Assembly (NCBI GenBank): GCA_036877525.1
Contig: JAZGTH010000107.1
Coordinates: forward strand, 1,521,001 to 1,585,000
Source: Chromobotia macracanthus
Taxonomy: Eukaryota; Chordata; Actinopteri; Cypriniformes; Botiidae
DNA length: 64,000 nt
Direction: 5' to 3'
Shown here: piece after piece, positions 35,091 through 47,300 of the stretch
Position numbering within the stretch: the stretch's first letter is position 1
How the letters are laid out: each line of letters starts with the position of its first letter
Program-made: the position numbers and the translations under genes
Notes under the pieces: model-generated
What the model was told of the DNA's origin: nothing
Seen by the model: the letters and a program-made list of their open reading frames with translations, nothing else
Database searches by the model: none

Positions 35091-38000
35091 CTAAAAGAAA
35101 GATAATCATTACTAAGATATGCCTCCATATATGCTGAGACAGACAAGACAGGCAGACAGAGGGAAGAGGAATATTATTCTGCAGGAGTATCATGCATATA
35201 TATTCTTTTTGAGAGGCACCATTTGCACTGCTAGCTCACTCAGGTGCCCTGGGCAATATTATTTTTTTAACAAAGTAATAGATCAGTATAACAGTGTGAG
35301 ACTTGTTTTGTGCAGAGACCTTTGTTTTAATTTAGATAAATTTAAACATGAATGCTGGATGTCTGCCACGGTATTTCTATATTAAGTACAATAATCAATT
35401 ATTGTAACTTAACAATCAAAATTATTGTTGTTATATTATAATAATCTTATAATGTAATACATATAATATAATGCAATGTACTTATATAGTGCTATATATT
35501 ATACATTATTAATATCTATATTAATATGAAGTCTTTTAATATACAGTATTAATCTACATGCTTAAATCTACATTTATTTCTTTCCTAGGTTTTTTTATCT
35601 GCCATCAGTTTCTTCTTGGTTTCCTCATGGCATTAGCGATCAGTCTGAATGGGCAGATCAATATCTCCTTACTTTTAAGCATATGACTCATATATCATCT
35701 CACTGTACAGAGTGTGCATTGCCTTGATATGATTAAGGAATATTCAGCTTTGATAAAGTGCCAGGAAAGATTCAAGAGAGTAAGAGGTTTTGAGGACCAG
35801 TGAAACAGAAGCAGACTTTCCATAAGCACTGATCCATCTAGAAATATGTCTGCTAAAAATCTATGTTTATCTTACAAATGCTGCCTTGGACTGTATGTCA
35901 AGGTGATGCTGGTATAAAGGGACATGAACTGTAAGGACTGAGAAACAAGGACACAGGCAGGAGAAAGGTTGTCCTCATTGTCCTCATTAAATGTCCTCAT
36001 TTTACAAACACACACACACATACTTGCATACTTATATTTAGAAAATCAGATCAGTACACCTACTGACTCACAAATAATATAAAAGCATATGCATTCCTCA
36101 AAGAATCAAAATATGCCTGCAACCTACGTTATGTTAACACAAAGCCATGTGTGATCACTTACTAATGCATGCATGAGAAAATGGTAAAGACTCATTTAAA
36201 ATCATGTACATGAGCTGGTAGACGGTTACGCACTGATACAGTCCTATAAAACTTCACATTAAATTCTCAGCAGTTTCAGGAGCGGGAATATGACAGATAA
36301 ACTAATAAATCCCGCATCATTATAAAAGACAGGGAATACACAATCACTTACTCTTGCTCTAAGGATGATGTCATTGCCACTTCCTGCGGCTCTGGTAGTA
36401 ATGTAATTTGCAAAAGAGCTTTGTGGAGACAATACACAGGGGTATGAGGTGTGTTTGTGAACGATTGTATGTGTGTTACATGGATGGCTGTATATCTTAA
36501 TACAATATAGCAATATTTGCCTCGAATCAAGAATGATTTGAGGTCACAATTACGCATAAGAAATGCTAACTTCTCAGAGCTATCTTATTTATAAGCCAAT
36601 AAAGACAAACATAGTTTAGGGCATAAAAACCAGGACACATCCAGAAGAGCTTAGAGCTCTTTTAGGTTTTTGGCTTAGGTCTAAGGAAGCCTCACACACA
36701 CCCCAACCTTTTCCCAGCAACCTTATTGGCTTTACAGGCCTCTTTAGGTCACAGAGTCATCAGTAGATCTGATGCATCTGTTTGGTCTTCCCTATTCCCA
36801 CAGATGCATGTTCAGTCTCAGACAGTCTGTCTCTTGTAAGTTAAACATTTGTGTAAAGGTGTATTAAACACTTTTGATGTAGTTAAGAGACTGATGCTTC
36901 TGTCTGCTGTCTGGTGGATTCATAGACTGAGAAGATGAAAGGAACCAGGCCATCAGCTTTTTGTTCATACAAAGATGTGAATAGGATTTAACATTTCGAA
37001 AATCATTTGAAAATAGTAATGTTAAATATATATTATTTACAATATACCAACACCTCACAGATGGAGAGCTGCTACAAAGTGAAGCCTGCTATATAGCGAA
37101 GGCGCTGCTCCTTTAACCATTATAATGGTGGAATCATTTATCAAAGAAATGGATGGGTTTAATATCCCTGAGGATGAATTTTGATCCAGTGCTGAAGATA
37201 CAGTAAATCTGTGAAGTGCACGAGATGCTGAGATAAAGCAAGTTAAAAAAATTAAGGTTATATAAAATGCTACATTTTTTTACTGTCATAAAATAAATGC
37301 CTTGAATATCATCTAGAACATTACTATAAATTGTGTATCATTTTTCTTTTAAAGACTTTAGGCCTGCTAAAAATGGCATGAGGACCAGAAATCATGAACT
37401 TGATTTATGAGAAGATTAGAATTGGATTTATTATGATTTCCATAAAAAGGGGTGTGTCTTCATTGGAAGTCTGTCATGAGAGTAGTAGCAGTTTATGTGG
37501 ATATTTAATATAATATTAATGAAACATTATTTGACCCTAAGGTGGTCAAACATCACAACAGAAGTGTCTAGGGAACGGAGCATCAGGGTTGTAGTAGATC
37601 TATACTCAGATGTATAGCATTTTTTTTGTGAGGAATACAAGTAACTTATTTTTTAGTTCATCATAATGTTGTGCTAGTATCATACCAGAGCCAATTCACT
37701 AATAGTTCAACTGCCTGTTGGCATGAAGCAAACTTAAAAGCACATTGTGCTGCGCACACACAGCAGTCCTCTAACCCTGCATCCTCTTCCAAATACAACC
37801 AGATCATTTGAATTCAACTCGCAGTGACCTAATTCTTTTTCACTTACATTGTTGCGTTGCCAACGCGTGCACGCACAAACAAATGCAACAGACATTCATG
37901 CATGCATGCATCTCTAACAAACAAGACCAGGTAACAATGAATAACAAACATATTCTCCTTTCTGGAAAACAGCTTTGCATCCTCTCCTCTCATAACAGCC

Positions 38001-38378
38001 ATAAACGAAGTGTGCAGTGTCGTGACGGCATCAGAAAGCATACTTTCTCTCCCTCTCCAACATCAGCAGACATCCTTTCCCTGTGCTCTGATGCCTAATG
38101 CATCCCTCTCTCTCTCCATTACTCTGTGCCACTCTCTTCCTCTTCCTTTGAATCTCTCTCCTCCTCCATCTGCAGTCGCTCTGCAGTGCTGATCTGCACA
38201 TATGTCAGCAGTTGGCTCGGAGGTAAAATAAAGCCCCTCTAAATGAGATCATTACCAAGACTCACAATCACACACACGTGATCTCATGCAATCTAGGTAG
38301 CACTGCAGGGCCGCTGCGTTGTATAGTGCAAATACAGCATATTTAAACACATGCACGGCTGAAACAGGAGCAGCCTAC

Positions 38379-38650
38379 CTCTGGCTCTGTGACTACTCTT
38401 TTGTTCCCGGATATGTCGCTCTCAGACGCCTGCCTGACGGGTTGTTTCACCGCGACTCTTTCCCCGGCTGCCGCCCCAATCCGCCGCTTCTCTCTCTCTC
38501 TGTCTGTCTCCCTCGTTCTCTCTCACACATATACACAAACCCCCTCCCCTTTACATCCTCTCTCTCTCCTCCTACCTCCTCCTTTTCTCTCCTCTGATGA
38601 CTCCCAGTGAGTCTCTCTGTCTGCTGTCATATGTCACCAGAGACTGAAGC
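38379..38650 (-). promoter_or_regulatory. mpp3: Probable mpp3 non-coding first exon and promoter
   Basis: This is the most GC- and CpG-rich stretch between the two minus-strand genes. It contains several CG dinucleotides around 38400-38480, and its minus strand ends in a donor, CAGAG|GTAGGC, at 38379/38378. It therefore fits a 5' UTR exon joining the acceptor at 35091. It lies about 3.3 kb upstream of the start codon. The transcription start was not located. Confidence 0.45.
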
Positions 38651-41600
38651 AGGTGGGCGTCGGGCCGTGTCCCCACCTCTTCACTATAGATAATTGCATT
38701 CACTCGAACAGCTCTGAAAGCCTGAGCAATTCACAGAGTCCAATGCAAGACATGGAGTCAAAAAAGAGTAAAGAGACTCTCCCCATCCCCCTCTCATTCA
38801 CACACCTCTCTTATATAGGCAGCGTATGTATGTGTGTGAGAGATTGTTGCTCCTTTTGTTTTGCTGTGCATATGGGATAGGATTAAACCACGGCCTGCAG
38901 TTTAAAGGACTGGATTTCCGAGCTGGTGTGTTATTGTGCTTCAGCTATTGTGTGGTCCAAGATCATACTGAACATCCGGGATTTTTATTTATGTAAAATA
39001 ATAGATAACGTTATGACTTAACAAGGAAAATGTTTAGCACTCTTTATTTGTAGGCCATTATAACAGACTGACACAGACCATGCTGACTTCTTTGTACACA
39101 AGTTCAGATTTCCTTATGTAACAAGTTTCCTTGTGAAACATTCTTAAATCATGCTGAGATAACAGCATCAAGTTTATACCAGCTGCAGTGCATGATGTTA
39201 CAGCAAAAGGGGGACATACTAAGTCAGTAAGAAATATTGAAATTCATGTATTTTCAATTATATTTTTACTTACTTTTTTCTAACATTCGCTAAACTGAGT
39301 TCAAATAATGAAACAATGATAATATAACACTACACATCTACACATGTAGAGACAACAACAAGATTTCTGCCAAATAATAGTTCAGATACAGACTTGTTTA
39401 AAGCTTAAGTCTGTCCAGTCTTATCATTGCAGAGAATATAAACCCTCGTAGACTAATAAGAGGTTCATAGGTTTAAACCCTTTGTGTGTGCTTGTGTTTT
39501 TGATAGGGCCATGTGGTCCTTTCTGACAAAAGTATCTTACATAGATAATTTGCCCATTCTTCGGTCAGAGCTCCTCATTAATGATGCAGGGGTTGTTAGG
39601 GTGGTTTTGGGCCCTTTGTCTTATTATTTTAGAGACATCTGTTACCCCCGCTCTGACTCTGAGGAAAAGATTTACATGTGTCCCTCTGTCACTACAGACA
39701 CACACTCACTCACAGGAATTAAAGGTCACATCTTTATATGTAAATGGACCAGTATAGCTAGACCAGACACAGTTTGTCGATTCTGTGCTTTTATTGGAAC
39801 AGTCCTTTCAATTTTAGTTTATAATTAAGCTGTTTTTCAGTTGTCCCTGTTTTTATTGTCTGGTGTATACCTTAAGAGGAAAAACTTGCCCATTTAAATG
39901 AAGGCACACAAACCAATGTGTAAATATATAAACTCACAAAAATATGCAATTATTTACTGAGATGGTTATAAGATTAATAAATTACAGAATGCAGTTTAAT
40001 AACAATAATAATAAAATATATAACAAACTATGCTAATAGTAAGGTAAATCATTAAAAAAACTAAGAATATAACTTAGTCAAAACTTAGAATTTAACAATA
40101 CACTTCTTTAAATCAAGGGATCAAGATAATTTAATGAATCAACCCATCAATACATGAATAAATAAACATCTTTAAATGTTTAAATGTAAAACATCTTTAC
40201 ATCAGTCTGATGTAAAGGGTGCGTTACCACCCTCTTCAGATGGGTTTACTATCACTAACAGCAGGACACAAGACAACTTTGACCTTATTGAGAATAGATG
40301 TCTTAATATTGTGTCATTTAAATGAACCACTAATTCCTGAATACACCAAGTTACTCTACATCCAGATAAAATATATTTATCTTCTGTAAGGCTTGAAGCT
40401 TTTCTGAAAACCCCACACACATGTAATGAATCAACTACTGTAAGACATTTACAATTCATCTACAGTGGTGCTGGATAATAAAGACCTTTATACTGTGCCA
40501 CAAGGAAGTAGGTGGGGCTATGTTCTCTTGGTTACGATAATAATAAACCTCACTAGAAACTAATAGTTTCTTAATAGTCCAGTCAGCAAATATAACACCA
40601 TGTGGACACACCCTTTAATAATACAATGTGATGATGTCCATACAGGGGGTATAATGAGCGTGTATATCAGGTTTTAGCATTAGGTGAAAGAAAGAAAGAG
40701 AATTGACTTTGTAAAAGTGAATGTGAAGCAGGGAATGTGCACATGCGTGTCTTGAGGAATATACACAAACAACTATACACATATAAGATAACTACATCTT
40801 TAATTTATTTCTTTTCAATATACAGAATAAGATAGAAAATAACTTTGTCCCAAAATAGTATTTTGCTTTTACAAAAGCCTGTACAGATAGAAAATAGCCA
40901 AGTAAAGCATAAATTTGTGAACCAAATAGTTCAATAAACAACATGTTTAGATTTAAATAAATATGTTTATTGGCACAACTACAAAGAAGGCCTTTATAAG
41001 CTCCCCTTCACTGCATAATTCTCCATTTAAAAGACAACATCAGAGTCAGGCACAGAGATAGATTGGTGACATGCATCTTTCTGATATAAAATAATTTGGA
41101 GATTGCAGCAGCCATTTATAACTGATAGTTTAGACCTTTCCGGTAGACATCATGATAGTGGACACACACACAAACAAACAGACATGATATCACTGTGTGG
41201 AGAAGCATGCACACGTAAAGTACAACTGAAGTAAAGATTAGATGTTTGCAAAACGTCAGTCTACATCTTATTATCTACTTCCTGTTTCCACAGGTTAACT
41301 TCATAATAATGTGTCTTTTGTTGTAAACTTTAAATGTTACTCAATACCACATTCTTTGTAATTAAATATTTTCTATAGAAGGCTGTAGTAATGTATGCAA
41401 TAGGTCAGAAAGATAATGAACTGGTGCATTAACAAAACATTAAAACTAAAACATAACAAATAAAAATATCAATCATTGTCTATTGTTCTCATTACTTACT
41501 GTACACATCTCAGTCAGACTACTGCGTCAGTGCATGATGTGTAAGTATAACCCAATCATCAATGCAAGAAGTGAGCATTTTATCCTGGGTGAGAGGAATT

Positions 41601-41864
41601 TAAAATAAAAATAAAAGAACTATAACAATGTTTAAATTTCTCTGTGTGTATTATCTCCATCTGTGACCAGCTGTTGAATTTTGACAGTTCAATCTTTTAT
41701 AAAACAGGGAGAGACTTTAAGGGACACCTATTCTTATTTTGATCCAAGGCCCTTTTATGATGTTATTGTTATTATTGCACTGTTTCCCCTTCCTCTCATT
41801 TCCTTTATCTACCTCCTCTCATACACCGTCATACACCCAACACCCCCCACCCACCATGTGGCTC
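38651..41864. other. Spacer between mpp3 promoter and mucin 3' end
   Basis: The right part should contain the mucin 3' UTR (minus strand). Minus-strand AATAAA-type signals (tttatt on the plus strand) occur near 40804 and 40968, but I cannot say which is used. No other gene-like block is visible. Confidence 0.45.
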
Positions 41865-41994
41865 TCATGTGGTGCTCCTATCTTCTCCATCCAGGTAATA
41901 GGGGTTTTCATGACCCACCAAGTAAGAGTACCGTGAGGGGCCTTTCCCCCTTAAAGGTCCTCATGTCATCTGTGTTGAGATCATATGAGCCAGT
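41865..41994 (-). CDS. Mucin last exon, apparent one-base frameshift
   Basis: After acceptor cccctgcag the exon opens in phase 0 with TGSYDLNTDDMRTFKGE. As given it then reads RPLTVLLLGGS and stops at 41908. In the frame shifted by one base after a G5 run (C5 at 41946-41950 on the plus strand) the exon reads on through SRYSYLVGHENPYYLDGED to a stop at 41865-41867. That tail has an N-P-x-Y motif and looks like the true C-terminus. A sequencing or assembly error in the homopolymer is the simplest cause. Confidence 0.7.
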
Positions 41995-44253
41995 CTGCAG
42001 GGGAGGCGACAGTTCATATTAGTCACACCCAGGTAAACACAACAAAACACATTATAACACAACAAACAAACCAATTATATTCCCTGTCCATAAACTCTTT
42101 AAACACCAGCATGCAGGACATTCTCAATTACTTACCCAAATATTTAGTTACTTTCACAAGCAAAGCTTATGGGGGTATACAGACATAGTTGATCTTGCTT
42201 AAGCAAAAATCAAGGTCTTATCCAGGAAGTAACAGAATTCCACTTCAGAATCAGAAGTCAAAGAGTGAAGAGATACAGTAATATGGAAGGAATATTCTGG
42301 GTTAAATACAACTTAAGCTCTATCATTTGCATAAGTGATGCAATGTTTTATACAGAAAAGTATTTTGACTTGTCACTCAGCAAAATGAAGGGAATTATGC
42401 TACGGTCACACTAGACTTTCAGCATGCAAAAATTCGCCTGCATATATGGTCAGCAACAGGATATTATACTCCAAGCGTGTTAAGATTTTTATTCACATTT
42501 AGGCCAAACTTTAACTTTTTTCCAAACCTGAACTTCCAAAAAATTCCAAAATGTGAAACTTTTCAAAATGCGAAAAGAGTTTTTGGTCTTCACCATGACA
42601 ATGGAATAAAAAGTGTAGTGTGACCGTTTTTAGAATACAATGAAAGCCTAGGAGGCAAGTGTTCCAGTAAACCGTGTCTTGTATTTTTACAAATTATTTA
42701 AGCTAACATTTGCTAAACTGTGCTTTTGAGTTTTAACTGCTTTTCTAGGTGGATAAACTTCTGTTGTAATTCCTGTGACGTTTCTTTCATATAAATTGTT
42801 CTTTATGGATGTTTGTAAATGAATTCAGTGATTTTCCATGGTCGTGTGTAATGATGCAAGTGGCACAGAAATAACTTTACCTTTAAGTTGCATTTAACCT
42901 GGGATATTCCTTTAAAGGATCAAAACAGTGTGAAAGGCGCACACCAGCACCCACAATAACCACACAATGTTTTCCTCATTGGGTGAGTGGGGGGAGGGGG
43001 TCAGTGAGGTGGTCACTTACCTTCCCTCTAATCTTCTACACTCATAGAGTTTGGAGTGAGGGGGAATCATGCAAGACCAAGCATACAAGATATCACATAC
43101 ACAACATGATGATGACAAATACATGCACAGACACACACATACACACAAAGAGATTTGTTTAAGAACTAACTGATCACAAAACTCTAAAATACCAAGTACT
43201 GACTTACAACCATGACTAAACAGTCACAAAATCTACAAAGGGATACCTCATGTTAACTGAAAACTGCAGTTGTTCTATTAATGTAATACACCCTTCTTTT
43301 TGTGTGGTCTTAGTAAGACAGCATCTGCTCATAATGTGCTTTAGGTATGTTATTTAAGTAGTTGAAAGAATTCTTTGGTTGATTTGGGAGTAAGTCAGTG
43401 GAAGTCAGCTTGGCAGGCAGAGTAGATTTGGCTAAGGCCTGGTTGAATGGTTATGATTGAATTGAATGTAATTAGTATCGTTTAGTGTGATGTATCTACC
43501 ATTGTGGCAGGTGAAATGTTATTGGTGTTAACATGAAAAAGAAGGATACATGCAGGGTTGATGTAGAACTGGATGGAATTCTAACTTACAGTGGGCTAAA
43601 ACTTTCCAGGAAAATAATACTGACAATAATATTAATAAAAATTAATTTTTTTAATAATTAAAAAACCCACTGTAAGTTAAGGATAGGCATATCAGCTCTG
43701 TGAACTTGTGGTTAACTTGTGTTTGTGCAGCTTTTAGCTGGAGGCGGAGCACTCACCAATCCGTTACTGTGACTTTTCCTGCCCGCCCCCTCTGTCATCT
43801 CCAGAGTGATGCCACTGGCATTATTGCTGGAGCTGGAGGTGAGAGTGGCACGAGGAATAGGGGTGATGCCCTGCGAGGACCACATGGATGGGATGTCTAC
43901 AGGGTAAGAGTTGCTGTAATAACTGTTTTCAGACTTCCCTCTGCTGAGACATAAATAGACAAACACACACAGATTGTCAAAAAGTGGGAGTTAATTTACA
44001 ATTTCGGGTCAGCTGACCATCTAACCTCACTGATCATATGATGCGTATAGCAAACATGACCAGAATGACCAGCTCAAATCTGATTGGCTGGTTTCATGTG
44101 TGAGTACTGTAAGGTGAATACTCACCTATGAGTCACACAAATGTAGATGAGGACGGCCAGAATCACAATGAGCAGGATTCCTCCTAACACACACGCCACC
44201 ACCACTAGAGCCAGCAGAGAGGCTACACAGAGCGACAAACACAATTACATACA

Positions 44254-44318
<65 letters not shown>

Positions 44319-47300
44319 GCCTGTGCACACCCTGAGTGATTTAACAGACACATAAGCAGATCCGGTGCAATGAATACTGTAAATGACTGTTGCTTTGATA
44401 GTAAAATAAACAAAAAAGGAATTCTTACAGTCATTACAGTTGAATCCAGAATAGCCAAATGGACATCTAAAAAAAGGCAAATCAATGTTAAATGACAGCT
44501 CGCCACTAAACTGTGACTGTTGTAATATTGCCATGACACAAGGGGGCAGTATTTTTCATTACACACAGACACAGTGATCACTCTACCACTGAATTTCCAT
44601 CACCCTTAAAAAGTACACAGTTCATACACAGGACAAACATACAAGGTTTACATAGCAGTTGAAGAGATGATGTGTACTAAGAACAAATGAAATAGGACTC
44701 ACGGAACACATCTCCCATCTTCTGCTTTCTCACCACTAAGGCAGGCTGTGAGAAGAACATGAAGTAATTAGTATAAGAGAATAATCGCATGGTAAAACCA
44801 TGCAAGATGCAAAAGAAGCTGGAGCAAACATCATAGTCTTAGATTAACCATCTAATGCATATCAGATATATATCATTATTATTATTATTATTTCTTTTAA
44901 ATAAAACGAAACACATAGATATTAGTTTTATTATAATTGTATATTTTATGCATCAAAGATTTAGTTTGTTACCATAAACAAATCAACAGCAAGCTCAAAA
45001 GTCACAGCTGATTATAATGCTCACAAAACTGCACTTTCTCTATGTACCTTTACTGCACAAACACTCACCTAAACAGCTCTTGCTCTGGTAAGGATCTGAT
45101 ACATAGCCAGGCCTGCAGGTACAGTTGCTTTGACCATTGTTCGTGTCCTCACACATTGAAGTGGTGACATCACAAGGAGCAGGTTCCTGTGCACACAGAC
45201 TCCTGGCTAGAAGAAAGACAAAGAGTAATATCTTAGGTCCTATAACTGTCCACCATTTTTTTATCATTTTAGTCACATTGTTTTAGCTCACTAATTCTAA
45301 ATGGTCATGTGATGTCACAAATACATTTTTTAAAAGTACAGATATTTACTTTTTTTTACAAGCTGTAACAGTTTTACAGTTTAAGGATATATATAGAGAG
45401 AATGGGGTGCCTCCACAGTCAAAAACAAACATCTGTACTCCTATATTTTGCTAGTAGCACTGCATTAAAATGTTTCAGTCGTTGGTTTATGGTTACGTTT
45501 GCTGACAATAATATAGTTGCAGAGAACATGGAAATAAAATGAATAAGAATAAAGAAATAAACTGAATGCGTTAAAGCTGCTAAAGTTTTAAAAATGAACA
45601 AGGATCAGGTATTAAGCAAGTACATAACAGATTGTTTAAAACTGTCTCCTTATCTCACCCTGATTGGCAACAGTAAGTTTATATGATTTATAATTTGAGC
45701 TGTCTGAACCGATTTTATGGGAAATATCAATTTACCTGTCACGTCCATAAACAGAAAGAAGAAAACCTGGCTACTATATTGTGTATGTGATTTCTGAGAA
45801 TGGTTGAGCATTTGTAGTGTGTTCTTACAGCAGTTGCTTAAAATTTAATACCGTCCACATAGAGAAAATAATTCAAAGTAAATTGCAACTGTGCAACTTA
45901 AAAAAGTGCAATTTTATAGATAGAGTTATTACATTAGAAGTGTCTACTTATTAAGTCTTAAGTCTTACTTATTATAAAGAATTACTGTGAAAGGATGTAG
46001 TATAGTCATGTTTCAGCTTTTAGCTTAAATCTTATCAAAACGTTACAAAACAATAAATTTGAAAATCATAATGCTCATAAACAGCATTTTCTACCCACCA
46101 TCTTATTCATCCAATAATTTTTCATATCACAGAGATAAGTGTGCAGGCAAATCCCAAGATGTCATTTGTTAAAGTTACTTACCTGAGTAATTAGCACCAG
46201 CAAAAATGCCACAGGCTGTATTACTGCATTTACTTATAGCATCTGTTATAGCGTTCCCAAATGTTGTCTGGTTGACTGAAGATCTGAGCTCAAAGAAACT
46301 GTTTACAGAAGCAATTACACTGCCACGCCTGGAAACATTTACACTGAAATTAGTAATAGGTAACTATAATAAACTTTTAGAAAGCTGTTGGAAGAGTTAC
46401 TTACTCTAACTTAAAGACTGTGGATTTGATGTAGTTTTTATTTTGTTCATTCGTGAAAACTGCATTTATCTAGAAGTAACGCAATATAGAACAATATATT
46501 ATTATTGTACACAGAACATAGTAAAAATAAATGAACTGATTAAAACAAATGACCTCAAATAATGTACTACAATATTGTTATTTAAATTATAGTTGTCTTC
46601 ATTCTACATTGCAAGCATTTTCTTTGTTGCACCAAAATGTTCTTTACACATTTTAATTGAAATATGATATGTCAGCACACTGAATTTATGTACGAAATTA
46701 AAGAATTCTTATCAATATTGTTATTCTATTTATTTGGTGAAATTGTGATTTCTTATAGCATATAACGTCCCAAAGTCACCGTAATGTTCTTGATACCTAC
46801 ATTACAACACCAGATTGTAAAGTATGTTTGTGACCTACCGCAGAAATGATCTCAATAGCAAAATTCTTGAATTCAGATGATTGAGGATTAGTCATATTTT
46901 CCAAAAAAATGTGATTCACATGCAGCAGACTAGGGAAGGTTTTAGCTGGGAATAAAAAATAACTAAAATAAGACTTTAAGAGTAAAGAAACAAGTGTTAT
47001 GTCTTATATGTGGCCCTATGTGAGGAAGTCAAAATGTGACTGACAGGATTATCATGTGACACTTACTTTCCACACAGTCATTGTTAACAAGCAAGGTTCC
47101 TGCCAGGCATTGACACATGGAATTCACACAGACACTGAGTGGTGGGCATGGCACTTCAGGACAATTAGCTAGACAAAATAAAGGAAAACAAGGTGTAATA
47201 TCACTCATTTATGACATGGAGAAGGTATTAAAGGCACTTGTGACCGCATTGTATTAACATACACACAGACACAAACATTTAAACACACCTGGTGGTGTTG

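Noticed and set aside
44126..44581. 151-codon minus-strand frame with a Cys-Val repeat
   Set aside because: Only 44126-44222 (the membrane exon) is real. The rest is the (TG)n tract and intron read through.
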